Below, piece after piece: positions 6,858 through 12,781 of a stretch of DNA of 17,898 bases (the stretch's first letter is position 1; each line of letters starts with the position of its first letter). Origin of the DNA: Candidatus Tectimicrobiota bacterium (GTDB taxonomy: Bacteria > JACPSX01); assembly GCA_016193065.1 (NCBI GenBank), contig JACPSX010000160.1, forward strand, positions 1-17,898, written 5' to 3'. The notes beneath the pieces were generated by a model. The model was not told the origin of the DNA, searched no databases, and saw only the letters and a list, made by a program, of their open reading frames with translations. A program made the position numbers and the translations under genes.

Positions 6858-8768
6858 TTGGCCAACAACACCGACATCTCAACCCTGATTACGCAGCTTC
6901 GCCAGCGCCTCGGGCTCAGCCAGGAAAAACTGGCGGCCCGGCTCCGGGTGTCCCTTCCAACAATCAACCGCTGGGAAAAAGGGAAAACGAAACCCGACTT
7001 ATTGGCGCTGCACGCCGTCGAGGTGTTCATTCAACAGCTCGGCGCGGAGTACCAGGACCTCTGCAAGCGCTACTTTCCTAATGAAACTGGAACTGCTCCA
7101 CCGGTAGAGGTCTCTGAAACTCCGAGACGCGGACGTCACAAGCGCAAGACAACCCAAAATGGCCCAGGCAGCACAGAGCCCAACGGAGGCAACGGCTCTG
7201 TCCTCGACACCAAGTCAATGGAAGGACTCCTCTGGAAGGCGGCCTGTTCCATCCGGGGCGAAAAGGACGCGCCGAAATTCAAGGCCTACATCCTGCCGCT
7301 GGTCTTCATCAAACGGCTCTCTGACGTTTTCGAAGACGAAATCGCGCGCCTCACAGCGACATACGAGGACGAGGAGACCGCTCGCACGGTGTTGGAAACA
7401 GATCATAGCCTGGTTCGCTTCTATATCCCACAAGAAGCCACTTGGACGGTTGTGAGCGGCCGCCGGAAATTCGATTGGCCTGAAGACAAGAAACCAAAGA
7501 CCCTGGGCGAACAGCTCACCAACACCATCCGCGCCATCGCCCGAGCCAACCCCTCGCTCCAGGGCGTCATCGATATCGCCGACTACAACGAGACCCGTAA
7601 CGGAGAACGGGAGATCAGCGACGAAGCTCTTTCGCGTCTGATCGAGCTCTTAAGCGATCCGCGCTACCGCTTGGGGTTAAACGACGTGGAGCCTGACTTC
7701 CTCGGGCGTGCTTACGAATATTTGCTTCGCAAGTTCGCCGAGGGTCAGGGACAAAGCGCGGGTGAGTTTTTTACGCCTAAAGAAGTGGGTTGGCTGATCG
7801 CCTATCTCATGAAGGCCAAGCAAGGCGAAGAGGTCTATGACCCATGCTGCGGTTCCGGTGGATTGCTCATCAAGTGTCAGCTCGCTCTGAAAGAGCAGGA
7901 AAAGGAAATCGCCCGGCCTCTTCAGCTTTGCGGCCAGGAATTAACCGGTTCCTCCTTCGCCATTGCCCGGATGAACATGGTCCTTCACGATATGGAGGGA
8001 GAGATAGTCCGTGGCAACACGATGACCAATCCGAAGTTTCTCGACGGATCGAGCCTCAAGAAGTTCGATATCGTGGTGACGAATCCCATGTGGAACCAGA
8101 ATAACTTCGATCCCGCCTCCTACGAAAACGATCCGTTCGAGCGCTTCACGGAACGCGGAGGATTCGCGCCCGCCTCGAGCGCCGACTGGGCCTGGCTCCA
8201 GCATGTCCTTGCTTCTCTCAATGACCACGGTCGCGCGGCCATGGTCATTGACACGGGTGCCGCAGGCCGCGGCAGTGGAAATCAGGGGGAAAACAAAGAG
8301 AAGACGATCCGCCGGTGGTTCGTGGACAACGACGTGATCGAAGGTGTGATCCTGCTCCCGGATAACCTTTTCTACAACACCACCGCTGCCGGAATCATCA
8401 TCCTCCTTAATTGCAAGAAGCCTAAAGACCGGCAAGGCAAAGTCGTTCTCGTCAACGCGAGCAACGAATTCCAGAAAGGCCGGCCCAAGAACTTTATTCC
8501 CGACGAGTCGATTCAAAAGATCGCCGAAGCCTTTCATTTAGGCAAGGACCTCGAACGGTTCGTCAAGGCGGTACCGGTCGAAGAAATTGCCAAGAACGAC
8601 TACAACCTCTCTCCATCCCGCTACATCGAAACCGCCGCCGCTACAGAGCACCGAGACGTCCAAACCATTCTGGATGAACTGGCAGGGCTTGAGGGCGATG
8701 CATCACGATTGGATCAGGAGATCAAAGAGATCTTTCGTGGGCTTGGATATCAATGGGGAGGAAAGTGA
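6858..8768 (+). CDS. hsdM: Type I R-M methyltransferase subunit HsdM with N-terminal XRE helix-turn-helix
   Basis: A 636-residue fusion. Residues 9-58 form an XRE/Cro-type helix-turn-helix (GLSQEKLAARLRVSLPTINR, then WEKGKTKP). Residues 73-117 are a polar, basic linker. From about 121 onward comes a full HsdM: the N-terminal helical domain ('MEGLLWKAACSIRGEKDAPK'), the 'GEFFTPKEVGWLIAYLM' entry to the methylase fold, the SAM-binding motif DPCCGSGG (residue 328 on) and the catalytic NPMW (409-412, the NPPF/Y motif of N6-adenine methylases). It methylates adenines at sites chosen by HsdS and is part of the restriction complex. The start is TTG at 6858, seven bases after GGGGAGG and just downstream of a strong promoter. 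The HTH is not part of standard HsdM and probably controls the operon. Its stop overlaps the next start (ATGA). Confidence 0.9.
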   Translation: MANNTDISTLITQLRQRLGLSQEKLAARLRVSLPTINRWEKGKTKPDLLALHAVEVFIQQLGAEYQDLCKRYFPNETGTAPPVEVSETPRRGRHKRKTTQNGPGSTEPNGGNGSVLDTKSMEGLLWKAACSIRGEKDAPKFKAYILPLVFIKRLSDVFEDEIARLTATYEDEETARTVLETDHSLVRFYIPQEATWTVVSGRRKFDWPEDKKPKTLGEQLTNTIRAIARANPSLQGVIDIADYNETRNGEREISDEALSRLIELLSDPRYRLGLNDVEPDFLGRAYEYLLRKFAEGQGQSAGEFFTPKEVGWLIAYLMKAKQGEEVYDPCCGSGGLLIKCQLALKEQEKEIARPLQLCGQELTGSSFAIARMNMVLHDMEGEIVRGNTMTNPKFLDGSSLKKFDIVVTNPMWNQNNFDPASYENDPFERFTERGGFAPASSADWAWLQHVLASLNDHGRAAMVIDTGAAGRGSGNQGENKEKTIRRWFVDNDVIEGVILLPDNLFYNTTAAGIIILLNCKKPKDRQGKVVLVNASNEFQKGRPKNFIPDESIQKIAEAFHLGKDLERFVKAVPVEEIAKNDYNLSPSRYIETAAATEHRDVQTILDELAGLEGDASRLDQEIKEIFRGLGYQWGGK

Positions 8769-9499
8769 TGACCACACTCGTACCAACGGAACGTATTGAC
8801 CACGCAATCCTTTTGATCCGAGGCCAGAAAGTCATGCTTGATGCGGATTTGGCTGAGCTTTACGGGGTCACAACCAAGGTGCTCAACCAGGCTGTGAATC
8901 GCAATAGGGACCGTTTTCCCGAGGATTTTATCTTTCAATTGACTGCCGACGAGAAAGCCAAGGTAGTCGCGAAGAGTCCCCACCTTCAATGTCTGAAGTT
9001 CTCGTCTGTGCTGCCCTGCGCTTTCACTGAACCGGGGGCTGGCATGCTGGCGAGTGTCTTGCGCAGCCCAGCAGCTACTAAAATTTCTATCGAGGTTCTG
9101 CGCGCTTTCGCACGACTCCGCCAGGAAGAAGAACCAGAGCCGTTACCCGAGAACAGCGGTGCCCGCAACCTGTTCGCCGCGATTCGCGATGCGATACTGC
9201 TCCAACCTGAAGACGAAATATACACCACAAGTGAGCCGTACACGTACTTCGTACAGGCTGGCGACCGGGGTCCCATCAAGATTGGCTCGACCAGAAACCT
9301 GCTGGTCCGTCTACGTACTCTATGCGCGATGTCTCCCGTGCCGCTGAAGCTCTTGGGCGTGATGAAGGGTGATGCTGAGGATCGGTGCCATCTCCGACTG
9401 GGCGCATTCCGCCTACATGGAGAATGGTTCGCTCCATCGTCCGTGGTGTTCGACTTCATTCGCGAGCATGCTGTGATACCCGAATCTGGAAGGGCATAA
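8768..9499 (+). CDS. ORF6N domain protein with C-terminal GIY-YIG-like (T5orf172/MUG113) domain
   Basis: A 243-residue protein. Residues 9 to about 90 are a classic ORF6N DNA-binding domain (ILLIRGQKVMLDADLAELYG, TKVLNQAVNRNRDRFPEDF), with a helical extension to 118. An acidic linker follows. Residues 158-232 look like the T5orf172/MUG113 branch of the GIY-YIG nuclease fold: 'YTYFVQAGDRGPIKIGSTRN', Arg181/Arg183, Glu204, His208 and a terminal GEWF (218-221). ORF6N proteins alone are known passengers between hsdM and hsdS; their role there is not understood. The GIY-YIG-like part suggests DNA cleavage or binding, but I cannot confirm an active site. The start is set at 8768 (ATGA overlap with hsdM, GGGGAGG five bases upstream), not the earlier ATG at 8753. 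Its TAA overlaps the hsdS ATG. Confidence 0.8.
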   Translation: MTTLVPTERIDHAILLIRGQKVMLDADLAELYGVTTKVLNQAVNRNRDRFPEDFIFQLTADEKAKVVAKSPHLQCLKFSSVLPCAFTEPGAGMLASVLRSPAATKISIEVLRAFARLRQEEEPEPLPENSGARNLFAAIRDAILLQPEDEIYTTSEPYTYFVQAGDRGPIKIGSTRNLLVRLRTLCAMSPVPLKLLGVMKGDAEDRCHLRLGAFRLHGEWFAPSSVVFDFIREHAVIPESGRA

Positions 9500-10776
9500 T
9501 GACCACCGATAACGGTCATGCTGAGATGCCGCAAGGATGGAGGAACGTTCCTCTTCGGTCGTTGTGCCTAAAAACTGAGTTGGCCGACCCAACGAAGAGT
9601 CCACATAAGTCTTTTCGATACATCGATGTCTCAGCCGTTTCGAATGGACTTTGGAAGATCATAAGCTCAACGGAACATACGGGTTCAACGGCACCGAGTC
9701 GTGCACGCAAGCTCGTGAAAGCCAATGATGTCATTTTCGCGACGGTGCGACCAACGCTGCGGCGGGTTGCTATGGTTCCAGATCACCTGGATGGTCAGGT
9801 GGTTTCCACCGCTTTTTGCGTCATCCGAGTCAACCCCACACAGGCGGATGCTCTTTTCATTTACTACTCGCTCTTGACTGACGAATTCCTTGATCGTATC
9901 GGGAACGTGCAACGAGGGGCCAGCTATCCTGCTGTGACTGACGGCGACGTTCTAAGGCAGGAGATACTTGTCCCTCCTCTTTCCGAGCAGTGCGCCATTG
10001 CGGCGGTGCTGTCGAAGATTCAGTCGGCTGTGGAGGTTCAGGAAAAGGTCGTCGCCACGCTGAAAGAGCTAAAAGCCGCAACCATGGCTAAGCTCTTCCG
10101 GGAGGGCCTGCGTGGCGAGCCCCTCAAGCAAACCGAAATCGGCGAGATCCCGCAGACCTGGGACGTTGTCCGGCTTGGCACCGTCGCCGAACTATTAAGC
10201 GGCGGAACACCTTCTAAGAGCCGCCCTGAGTGGTGGCGAGGACCGATTCCCTGGGCAAGCCCGAAGGACATGAAGCAGCCTCGATTGTGGGATACCCAAG
10301 ACCACATTTCTCAAGAGGCCCTCGAAGATGGGTCTCGCCTAGTTCCTGCTAGAACGCTTTTTGTCGTCATTCGCGGAATGATCCTTGCCAAGGACCTTCC
10401 GGTCGCAATGACTGAAGTCCCAATGGCATTCAACCAAGATATGAAGGCCGTCATACCGGCAGACTCAATTGACCCCGAGTATCTCCTTTATGCAATTGTT
10501 TCTTGTAAAGATGCATTAACTCGCGAAATCGGCACCTCCGCGCATGGTACTCGACGCATGGGCACTTCGTCGTTGGAAGCACTCCCAATCCCACGGCCGG
10601 AAAAGGATGAGCAGCGGGAGATCGCCAGAGCTATCCGAGCAGTTGAACAGCGAGAAGAGACGGCATTGAAAAGACGCGACCGGATCAAATCTCTCTTTTC
10701 CTCAATGCTGCACCTGCTCATGACCGGGGAAGTGCGGGTGAATCATTTAAAACTTAGCGAGGAACAAGATGGCTAA
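9499..10776 (+). CDS. hsdS: Type I R-M specificity subunit HsdS
   Basis: A 425-residue protein with the two-fold layout of HsdS. The first target recognition domain is about residues 10-160 (ends 'DGDVLRQEILVPPLSEQ'). The first conserved helical spacer follows at 165-203 (AIAAVLSKIQSAVEVQEKVV, ending in MAKLFREGL). The second recognition domain is about 212-368 ('IGEIPQTWDVVRLGTVAELL', 'GGTPSKSRPEWW'). The second spacer (371-412, EQREIARAIRAVEQREETAL) ends in LLMTGEVRV. It chooses the bipartite DNA target and docks two HsdM and two HsdR subunits. The recognised sequence cannot be read from the protein. The start at 9499 overlaps the upstream TAA (TAATG) and has GGAAGGG before it; an open extension to 9385 lies inside the upstream gene and is rejected. 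The last eight bases overlap the next gene. Confidence 0.92.
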   Translation: MTTDNGHAEMPQGWRNVPLRSLCLKTELADPTKSPHKSFRYIDVSAVSNGLWKIISSTEHTGSTAPSRARKLVKANDVIFATVRPTLRRVAMVPDHLDGQVVSTAFCVIRVNPTQADALFIYYSLLTDEFLDRIGNVQRGASYPAVTDGDVLRQEILVPPLSEQCAIAAVLSKIQSAVEVQEKVVATLKELKAATMAKLFREGLRGEPLKQTEIGEIPQTWDVVRLGTVAELLSGGTPSKSRPEWWRGPIPWASPKDMKQPRLWDTQDHISQEALEDGSRLVPARTLFVVIRGMILAKDLPVAMTEVPMAFNQDMKAVIPADSIDPEYLLYAIVSCKDALTREIGTSAHGTRRMGTSSLEALPIPRPEKDEQREIARAIRAVEQREETALKRRDRIKSLFSSMLHLLMTGEVRVNHLKLSEEQDG

Positions 10777-11710
10777 GCAGAAGAGACAAGAGGCACCAAG
10801 TAAAGGTTTCGGTCTCTCCTTGATGGATCGGATTCAAAACGAGGGCTCGATCCACCATGAGGCAGTGCGAAGGGTTGAGTCAATCACCAAGCGGAATCTG
10901 ATCTGCTATACGGCATTTCTCAGACATCCAGCAAGTACCATCATTCAGGAAGATAGCCAGTTTATCGAACACTTGCTTCGGTCAGTGAACCTCCAAGAGT
11001 ATCCAGATACTCTTGACCTCCTACTGCATACTCCGGGTGGGGATCCAACCGCTGCAGAGCGCATTGTAAAGACCTGCAGATCCTACGCTAAGTCCTTCCA
11101 GGTGATCGTTCCTCAGACTGCCATGAGTGCTGGGACACTTATCGCTATGGGCGCAGAATCAATCCTCATGACCGAAACTTCAGAGTTGGGTCCAATTGAT
11201 CCACAAATGATCATATCAAGTGGCAAAGAGCAGACGTTACGACCGGCTGCAGCGTTTGTGGACGCCTATATGGATTTAATCAATAAATCACAGGAAGCGA
11301 TTCGGAAAGGAGATCCCCCACATCCCTACATTGAACTCCTGCGGAGGATGGATCCCACATGGATTCAAGTTTGTCTCAAGGCTCGGGAACTCGCGCGAAC
11401 TATCGCTGGAGAATTCTTAGAGCAGTACATGCTTAATGGAAAAGACAAGAAAGAAATCGAACGAACCGTCGAATGTTTTATGAAAGAAGGTGAGTTGCTT
11501 TCCCATGGGCGAATCATCCGGCACGCTAAAGCCAAGGAGTACGGGTTAAACGTAAAAGTGATCCCGAAGGGAACCCCACTTGATGAAGCACTGTGGGAAC
11601 TACAGACCCGCTGTGAAAACTACGTCCAGTCGCGGAGTCTCGCGAAGTACCTGGTTTGTCGTTCCGGTGGGATTAATGTCAGTGTGCGTATGCAGAGACT
11701 GTCCGTTTAG
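10769..11710 (+). CDS. Serine dehydrogenase proteinase (SDH) family, ClpP/SppA-fold serine protease
   Basis: A 313-residue protein of the SDH-proteinase family in the ClpP/SppA (crotonase-fold) clan. Visible features are the oxyanion-type TPGG (88-91, in 'LDLLLHTPGGDP'), the nucleophile block with Ser120 in TAMSAGTLIAMGAESI, and the following 'TSELGPIDPQM' that is diagnostic of the family. There is no signal peptide and no convincing membrane segment, so it should be cytoplasmic. It begins inside the last codons of hsdS (8-base overlap, GCGAGGA ribosome site) and is the last gene of the first unit. Known biology: E. coli ClpXP degrades HsdR to relieve restriction. Inference: a dedicated protease here could tune or be triggered by the R-M complex. 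Its stop overlaps tail-to-tail with the opposite-strand gene. Confidence 0.82.
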   Translation: MAKQKRQEAPSKGFGLSLMDRIQNEGSIHHEAVRRVESITKRNLICYTAFLRHPASTIIQEDSQFIEHLLRSVNLQEYPDTLDLLLHTPGGDPTAAERIVKTCRSYAKSFQVIVPQTAMSAGTLIAMGAESILMTETSELGPIDPQMIISSGKEQTLRPAAAFVDAYMDLINKSQEAIRKGDPPHPYIELLRRMDPTWIQVCLKARELARTIAGEFLEQYMLNGKDKKEIERTVECFMKEGELLSHGRIIRHAKAKEYGLNVKVIPKGTPLDEALWELQTRCENYVQSRSLAKYLVCRSGGINVSVRMQRLSV

Positions 11711-11931
11711 ATAGAAGCATGGACCTGATATGAAAAATTCGCTTCGGCGACATAATTTGGCACTTCAGATTCCCCAGGCAACTCAGCAGGTAGGTCTAAA
11801 TAGAGAGAGCCTAATTTGTCAACCAGCTTCTGATACTGTTCAAAGTTCTTTAGGAGATCTTCCTCAGTGACTGAAGTAATCATTTCAGATTCCAGACCTG
11901 TTGGTTCGAGATTCCGGATTTCCTTTTTCAC
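11707..11931 (-). CDS. Small acidic hypothetical protein, opposite strand, probably leaderless
   Basis: A 74-residue acidic, helix-prone protein (MKKEIRNLEPTGLESEMI, 'TEEDLLKNFEQYQKLVDKLG', then 'LYLDLPAELPGESEVPNYVA'). I do not recognise the family. There is no signal peptide or membrane segment. Support for reality comes from a well-spaced promoter immediately upstream on the same strand (11938-11966), whose predicted +1 falls on the first base of the GTG start, and from exact tail-to-tail packing against the protease gene (4-base overlap). An internal ATG (codon 17) is an alternative start for a 58-residue product. It sits between the two R-M units on the opposite strand. It could be an antitoxin-like, inhibitor or control protein, but nothing in the sequence proves that. 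Confidence 0.6.
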   Translation of the reverse strand: MKKEIRNLEPTGLESEMITSVTEEDLLKNFEQYQKLVDKLGSLYLDLPAELPGESEVPNYVAEANFSYQVHASI

Positions 11932-11937
11932 AAGCGT

Positions 11938-11966
11938 ACTATACCCAAATCAGAGACCAGCGTCAA
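11938..11966 (-). promoter_or_regulatory. Promoter of the small opposite-strand gene
   Basis: On the minus strand TTGACG (11961-11966), 17 bases, TATAGT (11938-11943). Both hexamers are close to consensus. The usual 7-base distance from the -10 puts +1 at about 11931, the G of the GTG start codon, so the message would have no leader. Confidence 0.6.
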
Positions 11967-12012
11967 GAGACTTCGAAAATTGGCTCCTTTCAAGGAATTG
12001 CAGCGCAATTAT

Positions 12013-12041
12013 TTGCTGTAACCCATTCATCTCATTATGTT
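12013..12041 (+). promoter_or_regulatory. Candidate promoter of the second unit (hsdR remnant, MNT-HEPN, hsdR)
   Basis: TTGCTG (12013-12018), 17 bases, TATGTT (12036-12041), in an AT-rich gap. Start near 12048, followed by GGAGGT at 12074-12079 and the ATG at 12086. It is divergent from the promoter at 11938-11966, with their -35 boxes about 46 bases apart. Confidence 0.45.
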
Positions 12042-12085
12042 CTCATGATTTGGCCGTGTAATTGAGCGAAATCGGAGGTGGCGTC

Positions 12086-12220
12086 ATGCCCCTCAATCTC
12101 GGTTCCGAACGGGCCACAGTCCAAGACCCACTGATCGGTTACGCCGTTGAGATCGGGTGGGCCTATCTTTGTCCTTGGAAAAAGAATGGCAGCTTAAGAA
12201 ACCAAGAGAGGGCGATATGA
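12086..12220 (+). pseudogene. hsdR 5' remnant (about 30 codons homologous to the HsdR N-terminus)
   Basis: A 44-codon reading frame whose first 30 residues (MPLNLGSERATVQDPLIGYA, then VEIGWAYLCP) match the start of the full HsdR at 12782 in 24 of 30 positions. At DNA level codons 12-26 (12119-12163) match 12815-12859 in 43 of 45 bases, while codons 2-11 differ often, including synonymous changes. After residue 30 the similarity stops and 14 unrelated codons lead to a TGA that overlaps the next ATG (ATGA). It has a strong GGAGGT ribosome site and its own candidate promoter, better start signals than the full hsdR copy. It is probably the broken start of a different hsdR allele, left when the MNT-HEPN cassette or a new hsdR arrived. 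It may still be translated and coupled to the MNT gene. Confidence 0.75.
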
Positions 12221-12546
12221 AAGCGAGAAAGAAGGTCTTAAGCGAAGGGGTCCTTCAGGAAACCGTCCGGCGGATTGTTGAAGTTGCCAAGCCGGAGAAG
12301 ATCATTCTTTTTGGCTCGGCGGCACGGGGTGAGCTGGGGCCGGACAGTGATCTGGATTTCCTGGTAATCAAGGCATGCAGTCACCGGCGGAATACGGCCC
12401 GCAGAATTCGACGTGCCCTGTTCGGTATTGGCGTGCCCATAGACATCATCGTTGCGAAACCGGAGGACATCGAACGCTACAAAGACGCGATAGGTCTCCT
12501 CTATCGTCCTGCCTTGAGGGAGGGAAAGGTCCTCTATGCCGCCTAA
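12217..12546 (+). CDS. Minimal nucleotidyltransferase (MNT) domain protein, antitoxin-type
   Basis: A 109-residue minimal nucleotidyltransferase of the pol-beta fold. The motif GS-x10-DxD is complete (Gly33, Ser34, Asp45, Asp47 in LFGSAARGELGPDSDLDFLV), and the third acidic residue is Asp76 in VPIDIIV. Family knowledge: MNT proteins pair with HEPN proteins as toxin-antitoxin modules, and studied MntA antitoxins inactivate the HEPN ribonuclease by adding AMP. The start is set at 12217, overlapping the stop of the hsdR remnant (ATGA) with GAGAGGG before it; an open extension to 12157 lies within the remnant and is rejected. It overlaps the HEPN gene by 11 bases. All catalytic residues appear intact although the partner is damaged. 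Confidence 0.85.
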   Translation: MKARKKVLSEGVLQETVRRIVEVAKPEKIILFGSAARGELGPDSDLDFLVIKACSHRRNTARRIRRALFGIGVPIDIIVAKPEDIERYKDAIGLLYRPALREGKVLYAA

Positions 12547-12775
12547 GACTGATCCCACTGGACAACCAAAGGAATGGCTGCGGCGTGCGAAGGGTGAGGG
12601 TCACTCAATCCCTCAGGAGATATGGGAAGCAGTTGATCTAACCGATTATGCGGTTGAGACCCGCTATCCAGGACCGGCGGAACCAGTAACACAGAAGGAG
12701 TATCGAGCAGCAGTTAGGATAGCCGAGCAAGTCGTTAAGTGGGCAGGAAGAATTATCTCAGGAAAACAGCGATAA
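12536..12775 (+). CDS. HEPN domain protein with large in-frame internal deletion
   Basis: A 79-residue protein whose two ends match the MNT-associated HEPN family (PF05168-like): the start MPPKTDPTGQPKEWLRRAK and the end 'EAVDLTDYAVETRYPGPAEP', 'TQKEYRAAVRIAEQVVKWA'. Full family members are about 130-140 residues. The missing middle normally holds the 'CFHAQQAAEKALKA' helix and the HDL segment, so roughly 55-60 residues are lost near residues 19-24, with the frame kept. The core of the HEPN four-helix bundle is therefore absent and nuclease activity is unlikely. The gene overlaps the MNT gene by 11 bases and ends six bases before hsdR. It may be a dead toxin, a non-toxic decoy, or simply a scar that preserves coupling to hsdR. 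The family lengths are from memory. Confidence 0.7.
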   Translation: MPPKTDPTGQPKEWLRRAKGEGHSIPQEIWEAVDLTDYAVETRYPGPAEPVTQKEYRAAVRIAEQVVKWAGRIISGKQR

Positions 12776-12781
12776 AGAGCC

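Noticed and set aside
9385-9498. Extended N-terminus for HsdS
   Set aside because: It would lie inside the upstream gene; the ATG at 9499 has a ribosome site, overlaps the preceding TAA and begins the normal HsdS pattern.
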